Shown: piece after piece, positions 24,599 to 33,080 of the stretch
How positions within the stretch are numbered: the stretch's first letter is position 1
How the letters are laid out: each line of letters starts with the position of its first letter
Source: Oscillospiraceae bacterium
GTDB taxonomy: Bacteria > Bacillota > Clostridia > Oscillospirales > Ruminococcaceae
Length of the DNA: 33,869 nt
Direction of reading: 5' to 3'
Assembly: GCA_021199335.1 (NCBI GenBank)
Contig: JAJQIG010000024.1
Location: 1 to 33,869, forward strand
Program-made: the position numbers and the translations under genes
Notes under the pieces: generated by a model
Told to the model about the DNA's origin: nothing
What the model saw: the letters and a program-made list of their open reading frames with translations, nothing else
Databases searched by the model: none

Positions 24599-25017
24599 GT
24601 TATTATCCTCCCAAAAATTACATAATGCGGCTTCTCCTCGCCAAAAAGCTCCCACCTCAGCCAATCGTCAAGCAATATAGCGATAAGGGATATGCCTACC
24701 CATATAAGGGCATACTTAGGGCATATCTGTCCCAGAAAATTGCCCCACTCATTGGAGTAATCCCACACGCCCCAGCCTAGCCCAATGTTAACAATCAGCC
24801 CCGTTGCAAGCTCTAACGCCGTTATAATTCCGCCGCCGATAATCATCTGCAATATAAGCGGCATACCCCACGGTATAACCTCATTTATAGCCCCCACCGC
24901 CAAAAAGCATATGCCGCCTAATATAACCATAGTCCAGTGCGTGTAACCCCTGCAAGCCAGCTCCATAGCCCCATATATAACGCCGCCTATTATAGCAAGC
25001 GTGTAATACTTACGCAC
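24583..25017 (-). CDS. Small multi-helix membrane protein (PF06541-like)
   Basis: A 144-residue protein with about four hydrophobic helices and C-P-K-Y-A-L-I-W-V-G-I-S near residue 103. It resembles the PF06541 putative ABC-transporter type IV family, found in several Clostridia phages. GTG 25017 has GGAGG 8 bases upstream and overlaps the stop of the previous gene; the frame extends to 25053 without a ribosome site. It overlaps the lysozyme start by 16 bases. Its place beside the lysis genes suggests a lysis or membrane role, which is inference. Confidence 0.65.
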   Translation of the reverse strand: MRKYYTLAIIGGVIYGAMELACRGYTHWTMVILGGICFLAVGAINEVIPWGMPLILQMIIGGGIITALELATGLIVNIGLGWGVWDYSNEWGNFLGQICPKYALIWVGISLIAILLDDWLRWELFGEEKPHYVIFGRIITWKEK

Positions 25018-25591
25018 CCTGCATAGCCTCCATAATCGTGTTGTATGCCTCAAGATAATCGCCCGTCAGCTCCTGCCCGTAGGTGACCGCCGTAATCTCC
25101 TCAATCTCCGTGAGTGAGTTAACATACGCCCGAAGCTGGTTAAAATAGGTAGTCTGCCCAATCTTGTGCAGTGCGCAGGCGTTGTACACCGTCAAAAAAT
25201 CCTCCGCAGAGTACATTGCGCATAGCTCCCCGTCCGCGTGATACGGTACAGCGGTCGCGCCGCCCATAATAGTGGTCTTAAGGCTCTCAAGGTTAAGCTG
25301 GTCTGCAAGCGTTAAGCTGTAATGCAGGTCGCCAACGTCAACCCCCGCAATAATTGTTTCCTCGCACTTTTCGGAAAGCTCGGCAATTTTTTCCGCCGCC
25401 GCGTCCTCCGCAGTCGCAGGGGTGACCGCAAGAGGGGAGAATGCCCCGTTGCTGTATGTCATGCCAACCCTAACGCCGTCTGAGTTGTCCCCGATGTCAA
25501 CGCACCTGTTTTTGAAATCCTCGCTGTAAGAGCTGTATTTCTCCTCTGTCAATATATATTGCACCATGTTGCCGCTGATATATGCGTACAT
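25010..25591 (-). CDS. Phage tail-module protein of unknown function
   Basis: A 193-residue protein. The first half is beta-rich (M-Y-A-Y-I-S-G-N-M-V-Q-Y); a C-terminal helical part (about residues 75-193, with T-L-A-D-Q-L-N-L-E near 94 and F-N-Q-L-R-A-Y-V near 149) resembles the DUF4376/XkdW type of tail-tip-associated proteins. Its place after the receptor-binding genes supports a late structural or chaperone role. AAGGAGG precedes ATG 25591. Confidence 0.55.
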   Translation of the reverse strand: MYAYISGNMVQYILTEEKYSSYSEDFKNRCVDIGDNSDGVRVGMTYSNGAFSPLAVTPATAEDAAAEKIAELSEKCEETIIAGVDVGDLHYSLTLADQLNLESLKTTIMGGATAVPYHADGELCAMYSAEDFLTVYNACALHKIGQTTYFNQLRAYVNSLTEIEEITAVTYGQELTGDYLEAYNTIMEAMQGA

Positions 25592-25603
25592 AATAACCCC
25601 TCC

Positions 25604-26230
25604 TTAATAATCCTGTCCTAAATATTGCACCACGCAAACGCCCGACCTGCCGTTGGTGCAATATTTTGCGATATTGCTTGCATAGCTCGATGTAACCGCA
25701 GCCCCCGCCGTGTCTGTAAGCGTGAGATCAGCCGCAGGGGTCAATATATCTCCCCCCTCGCCAATGGTAACCTCGTAGCTGTCGCCAGCCACGAGTGTAA
25801 AAATGCCTTGTATCATCTCGGTGGGGGAGGGAAGCGGCATCTTGACTTCGTTGATGGAAAAGAGATATCCGCTTCCGCTTGCTCCATAACCTGTGCCGGG
25901 GAATCCGGTAAGACCGCCGTTGCCCGTGCTGCCTAGCGTGTTATATAATGCTCCTGTGCCGCCGAAGCTATACGGTGTGTAACCGCCCATGCCGCCATAA
26001 TCAACGTCTATATTAGATCCCATATTTAGGCAGCCCTCATCATACCCTCCTCCCGCAGCCGTAACCAAATCCCCAAAGCTCGTTATCCCTCCGCTCACGG
26101 GCGCGTATATTTCCGTTGCGCTTGCGGTATAACCCCCACTGGCTCCGCCTCCAACGCAGGTTATCTTGTATACCCCCGTTTTCGGGCATTCCCATGTTTT
26201 GCTCGCTGTTATCATTTCCAAATATTGCAT
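25604..26230 (-). CDS. Glycine-rich phage tail tip protein
   Basis: A 208-residue protein. The N-terminus has W-E-C-P-K-T-G-V-Y-K-I-T-C-V-G-G-G-A-S-G-G, the start of a Gly-rich beta-structured domain like that of phage tail fibre tips. Many Gly/Ser/Thr/Tyr follow, with an ordered C-terminal segment (V-V-Q-Y-L-G). It likely contributes to host binding or to a tail tip adhesin. GGAGGG precedes ATG 26230. Confidence 0.65.
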   Translation of the reverse strand: MQYLEMITASKTWECPKTGVYKITCVGGGASGGYTASATEIYAPVSGGITSFGDLVTAAGGGYDEGCLNMGSNIDVDYGGMGGYTPYSFGGTGALYNTLGSTGNGGLTGFPGTGYGASGSGYLFSINEVKMPLPSPTEMIQGIFTLVAGDSYEVTIGEGGDILTPAADLTLTDTAGAAVTSSYASNIAKYCTNGRSGVCVVQYLGQDY

Positions 26231-26245
26231 AATATAATCCCTCCA

Positions 26246-26908
26246 CTATACAAGATTGTAATTATTGCCGTAAGCCCCCGCGAGCGTGCGATTAAAAATT
26301 AACGCCCTCGCCGTGCCGTCAGACGTGTTAATCGTTATGTTGTCGCTCTCTCCAAGCTGTAAAATTAAGCTGTCCCATGCCGCTTGATATTGCCTAAATA
26401 AGTCCGTTGTGTCCACACTGCCTATTACGTGGCTAACCCAACCGCAGTAATCGCTGTACGGACGTAAGTCTGTTATATCCGCATCGCTCACCTCCGAAGC
26501 GTTAGCCGCCACCATTACGGCGGCTAATACAAGGTCGTATTGCTCATCATCCCGCACATATGACGGGTATACGGGCGTCTCCAGCTCCTCGCCCTCGATA
26601 ACCTCAAGGTGTATATCCCTCGCCGTGCTTGTAAGGTCAAGCCTTGCAACAATAAGGTCATATCTCCCGTACTCACCGCCCGTTGATAACGTCAATACCT
26701 CCGACCCGTCCGTTGTGCCCGTGTAGCCGTTGATATAACATTTCCCCGCCGTGATTATTACGTCCATATCGCCGTTAGCCACTGCCTGCATACCCTTAGC
26801 AGGGTTAGCATACACGCCGTTTCCAATAAAATTGGAAAAATAACCCGCAAAATCGGCGGCGGAATATAACCTGTCGTGGCTCCTGCTCGGGAAAAAACTC
26901 GATTCCAT
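26246..26908 (-). CDS. Phage baseplate / receptor-binding protein candidate
   Basis: A 220-residue protein starting S-S-F-F-P-S-R-S-H-D-R-L-Y-S-A-A-D-F-A, an N-terminal signature of siphovirus tail-tip or baseplate proteins of Clostridia phages. Then G-V-Y-A-N-P and a beta-rich body with G-R-Y-D-L-I-V-A-R-L-D near residue 80. AAGGAGGG precedes ATG 26908. It lies next to the Gp37-like gene, as tail-tip genes do. Confidence 0.68.
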   Translation of the reverse strand: MESSFFPSRSHDRLYSAADFAGYFSNFIGNGVYANPAKGMQAVANGDMDVIITAGKCYINGYTGTTDGSEVLTLSTGGEYGRYDLIVARLDLTSTARDIHLEVIEGEELETPVYPSYVRDDEQYDLVLAAVMVAANASEVSDADITDLRPYSDYCGWVSHVIGSVDTTDLFRQYQAAWDSLILQLGESDNITINTSDGTARALIFNRTLAGAYGNNYNLV

Positions 26909-26919
26909 TTTTGCCCTCC

Positions 26920-27972
26920 TTACTTAATTAAGTCGTAAATTGTCTTGATAGGCTCGCCAAATGTGGGCGTTATAGATACCCCCGTGCTGTCGTATGTCTC
27001 CTGCACCTCGGTGATACGCTTAGTTAACGTCAGCCCTCTAGCCTTATCAGCTACAGCAACAATGTCGCCAACGTCAAATGCCTTGCGGTACTTGTCCATC
27101 GCAACATCGCCCGATATATTTTCGGGCGGCTCAGAGTATGCCGCCATGCAAGCGTCTATCAAGTCCTCAAGCGTGTTGTCGTACATTACATACGTTACAA
27201 GCGTAACATTGCCCTCGCCGTCAGATACATATTTTTGCCCCAGCACGGGGTCAACATACACAAGCCCCTCCATGCAGTCAAGCCCCTCCGCCGTATCGCC
27301 GTACTCATACGTCGGTAACCCCTCCGAGGTGTCAACGGAGCTGTCTGTCGGCGCGTTAGTCCTGCCGTATATCCTGTTACAGCCGCCCTCCTCATCGTAA
27401 GCATACGCCGAGGCATACAAGTTGTCATAATAAGCGGAAAATATTACCGTGTCCGATAAATCCTCCCCAACAACAATCCCCCCGACCAGCTTGCTGTTAG
27501 CAGGGTCAAGTTCCAAACGGAAACCGTACTCGTTAGCCGTCAGCGTGTCGCGCATATTGCTCTCAACATCGCTGTTTTTGTCAACGCTTATCAGCTTAAC
27601 ATCGTTGTCGGTACTTATTTCCATGTCAAGCCCAAATGACGTGACCGCCGTCAATGTTGATATAAGGCTTTTTTTGGTGTAGCTTTTCATACACCGTTTT
27701 CGGAAAAGCCCGTCCAGACTGTAGCCCGATACAATGAGCTTTTTAACATCTCCGTCAATCTCCTCCTGTACTCCGCTTATGTACATACTCTCGCCCACAT
27801 CGGGTCGGTATATGTACCTCTGCGGCATAAGCAAGGCGGCATAATCATCGCTTGCAACCGTGTACAGTTCAAAAGCCCCTGCGGAGCTGTATCGCCTAAT
27901 CCACATGAGGGAAATAAAGCTGTCGCAGATCCCGACCCGCTCACCGCTGGCGTTGTAGATATACAAGTCCAA
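26920..27972 (-). CDS. ReqiPepy6 Gp37-like phage tail protein
   Basis: A 350-residue protein of the siphovirus Gp37-like family (PF14594): R-R-Y-S-S-A-G-A-F-E-L near residue 27, V-S-G-Y-S-L-D-G-L-F-R-K-R near residue 80, and a C-terminal D-V-G-D-I-V-A-V. It probably forms the baseplate hub beneath the distal tail protein. The best start is TTG 27972, with GGGGG 8 bases upstream and immediately after the previous stop; an upstream in-frame GTG at 27981 touches the ribosome site. Confidence 0.8.
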   Translation of the reverse strand: MDLYIYNASGERVGICDSFISLMWIRRYSSAGAFELYTVASDDYAALLMPQRYIYRPDVGESMYISGVQEEIDGDVKKLIVSGYSLDGLFRKRCMKSYTKKSLISTLTAVTSFGLDMEISTDNDVKLISVDKNSDVESNMRDTLTANEYGFRLELDPANSKLVGGIVVGEDLSDTVIFSAYYDNLYASAYAYDEEGGCNRIYGRTNAPTDSSVDTSEGLPTYEYGDTAEGLDCMEGLVYVDPVLGQKYVSDGEGNVTLVTYVMYDNTLEDLIDACMAAYSEPPENISGDVAMDKYRKAFDVGDIVAVADKARGLTLTKRITEVQETYDSTGVSITPTFGEPIKTIYDLIK

Positions 27973-27973
27973 T

Positions 27974-28837
27974 TTACACACCCCCGTACAGCAGATTATA
28001 ATAACACAATACGTTAATGCCCGTTGCCGTTATATCATCGGCAATAATTTTAAGCCGATTTTCTCCGGGGCTTAACTGCAAAAATGTGCTGTCTATGCTT
28101 ATCTTAGCAAGGTAATCATAGTCAACGCCGTTGCGGCGCAGCGTTGCATACTTGCCGCCGTTAACAGTGCATAACGTCAGCTTGTCGCCGCTCAAAAATT
28201 CCGCCGTGACCGTGAGATATTCCCCCGTGTCAAGATTTACCAATGTGAATCCGCCACAAGCGGCGTTAAAGCCTACGGAAAGCGTAATCCCTACATCAGT
28301 GTCGCCCTCGTATGTAATCGTTGTTATTCTTGAGGTTTTCAAGTTTCCAAATTCCACCTCATTGTCAATAAATTCCTTGCCCGTGTCGGGAAACTCAAAT
28401 AATGCGCTGTCACCGTATAACAGCATACTGCTGCTTGTGTAATCCCTCCAATAAGGCTCAGGGCACTCCAGCTGTATCTGTGTTAACATCGGGTGTACAT
28501 TCGGGGGAGTGGAACACGAGGAGATATACCCCTCAATGTACCTGTCCAGATTGTTGGTTATGTACCTCAGTGTAACAACCCGTTTCGGGCGGCATACCTC
28601 GTATAACCTCAGCTTGGCAAGCTCAGCGGCGGCACTGCGGTATCTGCACGTTATCGCAATGTCGCGCTTGTCAACCTTGGAGCTTATGTAGGTAGCCCCG
28701 TCCGCCCCGTACCGTGATACCGTGTTAACAACCGCCTCAGGGCTTACCCCGTCAATAGATACAAGCCTTATGTCGCTGTCATTGTATAGGTCAACCTCGC
28801 CGCCGCCCTCGCTCGATAATATAAGCCTGTAGCTCAA
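27974..28837 (-). CDS. Phage distal tail protein (Sipho_tail)
   Basis: A 287-residue protein matching the phage distal tail family. The N-terminal domain has R-G-I/R-Y-type turn residues (D-K-R-D-I-A-I-T near residue 57), then R-Y-I-E-G-Y-I near residue 98, and L-E-C-P-E-P-Y-W-R-D near residue 127. The C-terminal domain is beta-rich. Start TTG 28837 is preceded by GAGG 8 bases upstream. It follows the tape measure gene in standard siphovirus order. Confidence 0.85.
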   Translation of the reverse strand: MSYRLILSSEGGGEVDLYNDSDIRLVSIDGVSPEAVVNTVSRYGADGATYISSKVDKRDIAITCRYRSAAAELAKLRLYEVCRPKRVVTLRYITNNLDRYIEGYISSCSTPPNVHPMLTQIQLECPEPYWRDYTSSSMLLYGDSALFEFPDTGKEFIDNEVEFGNLKTSRITTITYEGDTDVGITLSVGFNAACGGFTLVNLDTGEYLTVTAEFLSGDKLTLCTVNGGKYATLRRNGVDYDYLAKISIDSTFLQLSPGENRLKIIADDITATGINVLCYYNLLYGGV

Positions 28838-28842
28838 TCACA

Positions 28843-31290
28843 TCACCTCATTGCCTTGGCAAGCTGTAAGCCCGCCTTAGTGTCCTTGTATATCTCCGCC
28901 CGCGTCAGAGCCTTAGGGCTGTTGTTGTACTGCGTAAATGTAATACCCCCCGAAGCGGCGGCGGCGGAACCCCCCGAACCGCCCGAATAATTAACCTTGG
29001 TGTCACTGGTAAATTCTGTCGGGATAGCCGCCGCCATATCGTCCGCAACGCTGTCCATCTCGTCCTCAAATCCCACGCCGATACCCTGCGCAAGATACGT
29101 GCCTATCTGGTCACGGAAAAGCGTGGACGGGGAGTGTATGCCAAAAAAGTCCTTGAAGCCGCCTACAAGCCCGCTCGCAACATTGGAAATCGTGTCCCCA
29201 ATCGCCGATACGCCGCTCACAAGTCCGTCCCCAATGCCCTTAATCAGATTAACGCCAACATCCTTAAATTTGTCCTTAAATTTGAAAAACTTGTCAATAA
29301 TGCCGTCAATAACCTCTTGAATGTGTGCGCATATCCCTGCAAGTATTGACGGTATGTCGCTTATCAAGGACGTAAAAAGCTCAATGCCCGTTGACGTTAT
29401 CTGCGGCGCGTTGCCGATAATCGCCTTAACAATGGAGGCTATAATGTCGGGTATAGCCCCAACAATCGCCACAATAATCTGCGGCGTTGCCCCAACAAGC
29501 GCGGTAAATAACTGCACCCCTGCGTCAATAATCTGTGGCATAGCCGATAAAAATCCTCCAACCACGGAATCGATAATCTGCGGTATAGCCCCCGTAATAG
29601 CCTCAATAATCTCAGGCAATGCCCCGATAAGCCCCACAAACAATTCAACCCCTGCCTGTATAATATCAGGCAGTGCCGCAAATAAGGTGTCAATAATACT
29701 TGTTATAATCTGCGGCAGCACCTCAGTGATAAGCGCCACCGCCGTGGGAATCGCATCACATATCCCGCATAGCAGAGTGACCCCCGCATTAACAATGTCG
29801 GGCAATGCGGATATTATCCCCTGTATAATCTGCCCGACTATCTGCAAGCCCATGTCAACAACCTGTGGAAATAGGTTAACTATAGCGGTTATAAGCCCCG
29901 TAATAACATCAAGTGCCACGGGTACAAGCATAGGCAATGCGCCCAGTATACCCTCAACCAACGCCGATATTATTTCGGGGGCGCTTGCAAATACAGCGGC
30001 GGCGATTGATGATACCATTGTAACCGCCTGCGGAATAAGCGAGCCAATGCCCGTTATAAGCTCCTCCGCGCTTGATTGCAGTTCTTCCGCCGCCCCCTCA
30101 TTGCCTGCGACCAAATCGGATATACTGTCCGTAATGCCCGTAAGGGCAGGGAGAAGCCCTCCAATCAAATTGTTTTTAACGCCCGAAACCGTCCCATTGA
30201 GCTTGGTAAGGCTATCCTCAAATGTCGCGCTCGCCGCAACAGCCTCCTCGCTCATAATCATGCCGTACTCGTTAGCCTCGTCCTTAAGTGCTTGAGTAGC
30301 CTCCGCTGATGTGTTAAGCACCGCCGCCATGTCTGTAGCCGATTTCCCCAACAGGTCAGTTGCCGCCGTTGTGCGTTCCGCGCCCGACTCCATTCCCTGC
30401 AATGCGGTTATAACCGCCTGTAATTGCTGTTCCTGCGTAAGTCCGTTAAGCTCCTCAACCGATAACCCGACCGCCGTCAGCTTTTCCGCCGCCGTGTCCG
30501 ACCCGTTAGCCGCATCAACAATAACCCCCGAAAGGGTTTTCATTCCCGTTTGCAGATTGTCAACATCAGTTCCACATCTTTCAAATACATATGCCCACTC
30601 TTGATATGCCGTTGTGCTTATGCCGATTTTTTGAGAGGTTTTGTCAATTTCATCTCCCGAAGAAGCTACATCATTAGCCATATCCCACACGGCTTTGCCT
30701 GCCGCAACCGCCGCCGCCGATAATGCCGCAACCGCCGCAGTAGCCGCTTTAAGACCTGTTGCAATTCCGCTCCCCAATTTATTCCATTTTGAAACGGAAT
30801 CCTCAGCTTCTTCTCCCGCTTCCTGCGTGTCATTGCCTAAGTTAACAATAGCCTTGTCGTTTTCCTCTTGCTGCTGATTGAGCTTGTTTAACGCCGTTGT
30901 GGTGTTGTTAGCCTTAATTTCATATCCTGCCAGCACGCTTTCCGCGCTTTCAACCGCTTTCGCCGCCTTCTGCGCCTGGTCGCTGTTTTCGCCGTATTTC
31001 TCAGCCATTTCAGCGGCTTTTTCCGTTGCCGCCGCCAATGCCGCCTTAGCTTCCGCAACCGCCTTGTTTAACAGCTCCTGCTTCTGCGTCTGCAGCTCGA
31101 TTTCCTTTGCAAGCACATTGCCCTTTTCCGTAAGGTCGCTAAGCGAGGCATTATTTTGGTCATACGCAGATGTAACCGCCTTAAGCTCCGACCCCGCAAC
31201 CCTTAACTGCTGATTAATGCTGTTAAGTCCGCTCTTGTATTCCGCCTCGCCGTCAAGTACAATTTTCGTTTTTATTTCATTGTCAGCCAT
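28843..31290 (-). CDS. Phage tail tape measure protein
   Basis: An 815-residue protein. Residues about 10-170 are Ala/Glu/Lys/Gln-rich coiled coil. Residues about 180-205 are a hydrophobic segment. Residues about 210-360 form a TMP domain (G-I-S-T-T-A-Y-Q-E-W near 223). Residues 420-660 are an extended hydrophobic region built of 44-residue repeats (separate entry). The C-terminal F-F-G-I-H-S-P-S-x-L-F-R-D-Q-I-G near 715 is the typical tape measure end motif. It sets tail length and helps DNA injection. ATG 31290 has AAAAGGA upstream. Confidence 0.92.
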   Translation of the reverse strand: MADNEIKTKIVLDGEAEYKSGLNSINQQLRVAGSELKAVTSAYDQNNASLSDLTEKGNVLAKEIELQTQKQELLNKAVAEAKAALAAATEKAAEMAEKYGENSDQAQKAAKAVESAESVLAGYEIKANNTTTALNKLNQQQEENDKAIVNLGNDTQEAGEEAEDSVSKWNKLGSGIATGLKAATAAVAALSAAAVAAGKAVWDMANDVASSGDEIDKTSQKIGISTTAYQEWAYVFERCGTDVDNLQTGMKTLSGVIVDAANGSDTAAEKLTAVGLSVEELNGLTQEQQLQAVITALQGMESGAERTTAATDLLGKSATDMAAVLNTSAEATQALKDEANEYGMIMSEEAVAASATFEDSLTKLNGTVSGVKNNLIGGLLPALTGITDSISDLVAGNEGAAEELQSSAEELITGIGSLIPQAVTMVSSIAAAVFASAPEIISALVEGILGALPMLVPVALDVITGLITAIVNLFPQVVDMGLQIVGQIIQGIISALPDIVNAGVTLLCGICDAIPTAVALITEVLPQIITSIIDTLFAALPDIIQAGVELFVGLIGALPEIIEAITGAIPQIIDSVVGGFLSAMPQIIDAGVQLFTALVGATPQIIVAIVGAIPDIIASIVKAIIGNAPQITSTGIELFTSLISDIPSILAGICAHIQEVIDGIIDKFFKFKDKFKDVGVNLIKGIGDGLVSGVSAIGDTISNVASGLVGGFKDFFGIHSPSTLFRDQIGTYLAQGIGVGFEDEMDSVADDMAAAIPTEFTSDTKVNYSGGSGGSAAAASGGITFTQYNNSPKALTRAEIYKDTKAGLQLAKAMR
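29407..29934 (-). repeat. Four 44-residue (132-bp) repeats in the tape measure protein
   Basis: Tape measure residues 453-496, 497-540, 541-584 and 585-628 are four units of exactly 44 residues, each beginning with Pro and containing further Pro at about positions 19-23 and 30. Units 3 and 4 are closest. A partial unit continues from 629. At DNA level they have drifted, so they are old. Confidence 0.8.
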
Positions 31291-31299
31291 TTCCTTTTC

Positions 31300-31868
31300 T
31301 CACCTCGGCTTTTCCAAGCAATATAACATATATAGCTCCATTACGTCCCCGGGGCAGCTGATATATATCTCCTTAAGCCCCAACCCTATAACAAGACCCC
31401 TTGCAATAAGCCGCATAAGATTAACGCTGATTAATCCGCTGCGGCTTTCACGTTTTTTCTGATTTCCTCAAGGTCGCGGTCTTTTTCTTCAAGGGTTATC
31501 CCCTCGGGTATCTCATATTCGTTTCCCGCCCTCATGCACGCCATAACGTCATAGGTAATCGTTGTAAGCTCGCCCGGCTCAAAAATGTCTATCAGATAAT
31601 CCGCGTTTATAAGCGGCTTTTTTTCTCCTGTCGCAAGCCCTAACCCAATGTCAGCATTCCGTGCGGCGGTCGCTCCGTTGATAATCTCAGCGGCGAGCTG
31701 TGCGGTCTTTTTAAGCGTTTTTGCCGTGTCGGTTGTGTCAGCGTTAAGCCAATCCCCAATTTTGGAAATATCACCGCCCACAAGCTCCGCAATGTTAATC
31801 ATCGCGCGGGTCGTAAAAAGCCCCTCAAAGACTTTTCCGCCAATTTTAATTTCCCTGTACCTGCTCAT
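31300..31868 (-). CDS. Tail assembly chaperone frameshift fusion (gpGT-like)
   Basis: A -1 frameshift at A AAA AAC (31458-31452) joins the 145-residue chaperone to a 50-residue extension that opens immediately in the -1 frame and ends at TGA 31302-31300. The fusion is 189 residues. The extension (ending with C-L-E-K-P-R) has no start or ribosome site of its own. It lies between the major tail gene and the tape measure gene, as in lambda gpG/gpGT and other siphoviruses. gpGT-type fusions load the tail shaft protein onto the tape measure complex. Confidence 0.85.
31408..31458 (-). promoter_or_regulatory. Programmed -1 ribosomal frameshift signal
   Basis: The slippery heptamer A AAA AAC is read in the zero frame with the shift codons AAA and AAC (31458-31452). 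Four bases later starts a hairpin: outer stem AAGCCGCA/TGCGGCTT (31447-31440 with 31415-31408), inner stem GATTAA/TTAATC (31436-31431 with 31424-31419). Both the slip site and the stimulator match classic -1 signals. Confidence 0.88.
31431..31868 (-). CDS. Tail assembly chaperone, unshifted product (gpG-like)
   Basis: A 145-residue zero-frame product. Its position and size match siphovirus tail assembly chaperones: R-Y-R-E-I-K-I-G-G-K-V-F-E near the start and a C-terminal E-K-D-R-D-L-E-E-I-R-K. ATG 31868 has GGAGG 6 bases upstream; the frame also opens at 31892. It is followed by the tape measure gene and preceded by a hairpin. Confidence 0.82.
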   Translation of the reverse strand: MSRYREIKIGGKVFEGLFTTRAMINIAELVGGDISKIGDWLNADTTDTAKTLKKTAQLAAEIINGATAARNADIGLGLATGEKKPLINADYLIDIFEPGELTTITYDVMACMRAGNEYEIPEGITLEEKDRDLEEIRKNVKAAAD

Positions 31869-31892
31869 ATGTAGCCTCCATATACAAAACAA

Positions 31893-31910
31893 GGGGGCAA
31901 ACTCGCCCCC
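31893..31910 (-). terminator. Hairpin between the major tail and chaperone genes
   Basis: A perfect 6-bp GGGGGC/GCCCCC stem with a 6-base loop, followed on the minus strand by TTGTTTT. It would reduce downstream reading and favour major tail protein. Confidence 0.65.
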
Positions 31911-31916
31911 TCAAAA

Positions 31917-31966
31917 TATCAGTTAATAGCAGTTAATATAACTTAATATCAGCTAATATAACTTAA
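31917..31966. repeat. Tandem 10-bp repeat between tail genes
   Basis: Five successive decamers of the form TATNANNTAA (31917-31926, 31927-31936, 31937-31946, 31947-31956 and 31957-31966) in an AT-rich gap after the major tail gene stop (31972). Confidence 0.7.
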
Positions 31967-31971
31967 TAATA

Positions 31972-32586
31972 TCAAGTTATACCAAACACCGTCTTAATGT
32001 AGTCCACCGCATCAGCGCAAGAGTCAAAACGATAGGTATCCTCATACACCGCCCTTGTATTGCCCTCGCTGTCGGTGCAGTTAACGGAATAAAACGTCCC
32101 CTCAAAGCTAGGGGTGCTAAATTCCACATTTTTCCCTTTTGTTTTTCCCGTTTCCGATGGCGGCGCAAACTGTACCTTGTACAGCATCGTCACCTCGTAG
32201 GAAATGTCATTGTTAAATTGCCTTGTCTTGATGTAAGCAATGCCCAAATATGGCGGTACATCGTCTGCGCTCTTGCGTAAGGTTGCGGGCGCGTCGTCCG
32301 TGGCGGCAATGTACTTATGCCCAAAAAGCATAGCCTGCACGGGGAAAATACTCTCCGAAGTGTAGCCAAAATCCGCCGTATTAAGCGTAAGAGTACCGCC
32401 CTCAAAATCCTTGCTGCTTTCCGCAAGCTCATTATCCGCATATAGCTCAGTTATGGAAAACTCTGCCTCCTTGTCTGCCTGTATGCCCTTTCCAAGGAGC
32501 ATACCGCCCGAAAATGTCGGCAATGCTCCATCGTCCGTGTATGTGGTTTCTGCCGCCGCCAGATATTTAAGTCCGATAAGTGCCAT
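31972..32586 (-). CDS. Phage major tail protein (phi13-like)
   Basis: A 204-residue protein of the phi13/major tail type: G-L-K-Y-L-A-A-A near the start, then G-K-G-I-Q-A-D-K-E near residue 31, F-E-G-G-T-L-T near residue 61, P-P-Y-L-G-I-A-Y-I near residue 110 and V-E-F-S-T-P-S-F-E-G-T. It builds the tail tube. GGAGGG precedes ATG 32586. It precedes the chaperone genes in the expected order. Confidence 0.85.
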   Translation of the reverse strand: MALIGLKYLAAAETTYTDDGALPTFSGGMLLGKGIQADKEAEFSITELYADNELAESSKDFEGGTLTLNTADFGYTSESIFPVQAMLFGHKYIAATDDAPATLRKSADDVPPYLGIAYIKTRQFNNDISYEVTMLYKVQFAPPSETGKTKGKNVEFSTPSFEGTFYSVNCTDSEGNTRAVYEDTYRFDSCADAVDYIKTVFGIT

Positions 32587-32600
32587 TTTATAGCCCTCCT

Positions 32601-33017
32601 TTATTTTCCGCTTATGTATTCGTTCATGATTTTCTGCGCCGCCTCTAAAGCGGCTTCTTTGGCATTATTTTCCGCAAGGGTCACAAACCTCGAACCTTTT
32701 TGCCCCTTTTTGCCATAGTTGTGGATAAAAGCCTTTTCAGCGTTTCTAACTCCCTTTTTGTCCTTGCCCGTCGGGGCAATCTCAACGGACAGCGTTTCGC
32801 CCCTTTTGAGCTTTGCTTTCACGGAATTTTTCATTGCCCCCGTTGACCTGTTGGTGCGGATATTTTTGTCAATTGCCTTTTTCCACTCCTCGGCGTAGAT
32901 TTCCCCCTGTGCCATAAGTATAGCCTCCGCAAGCTCCGAGTTAACAATGTCACCCGTTTCTTTGAGGTATGTGGCAATGGCTTCCACCCCTCGAAATTCA
33001 TATTTTCCCAATTTCAC
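32601..33017 (-). CDS. HK97 gp10-like phage protein
   Basis: A 138-residue protein of the HK97 gp10/minor capsid-to-tail joining family: basic, with N-R-S-T-G-A-M-K-N-S-V-K near residue 56 and a C-terminal basic helical end. The start is uncertain: GTG 33017 is 3 bases after GAGGGGG; the frame opens at a TTG at 33029. It lies between head-tail joining and major tail genes. Confidence 0.75.
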   Translation of the reverse strand: MKLGKYEFRGVEAIATYLKETGDIVNSELAEAILMAQGEIYAEEWKKAIDKNIRTNRSTGAMKNSVKAKLKRGETLSVEIAPTGKDKKGVRNAEKAFIHNYGKKGQKGSRFVTLAENNAKEAALEAAQKIMNEYISGK

Positions 33018-33020
33018 ACA

Positions 33021-33080
33021 CCCCCTCAAAAACCGCAGCGATTAGCCCCAAAACGTAGCGATTAGCCCCTTAAACGTAGC
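33021..33080. repeat. Short tandem repeat of about 20 bp at a gene junction
   Basis: Two close copies (33060-33080 and 33040-33059) and a degenerate third span the stop of the upstream gene and the ribosome site region of the gp10-like gene. Confidence 0.7.

Noticed and set aside
29321-30295. Long plus-strand open frame opposite the tape measure gene
   Set aside because: It mirrors the repetitive codons of the tape measure repeats; no ribosome site and an implausible Ser/Ile/Pro-rich product.
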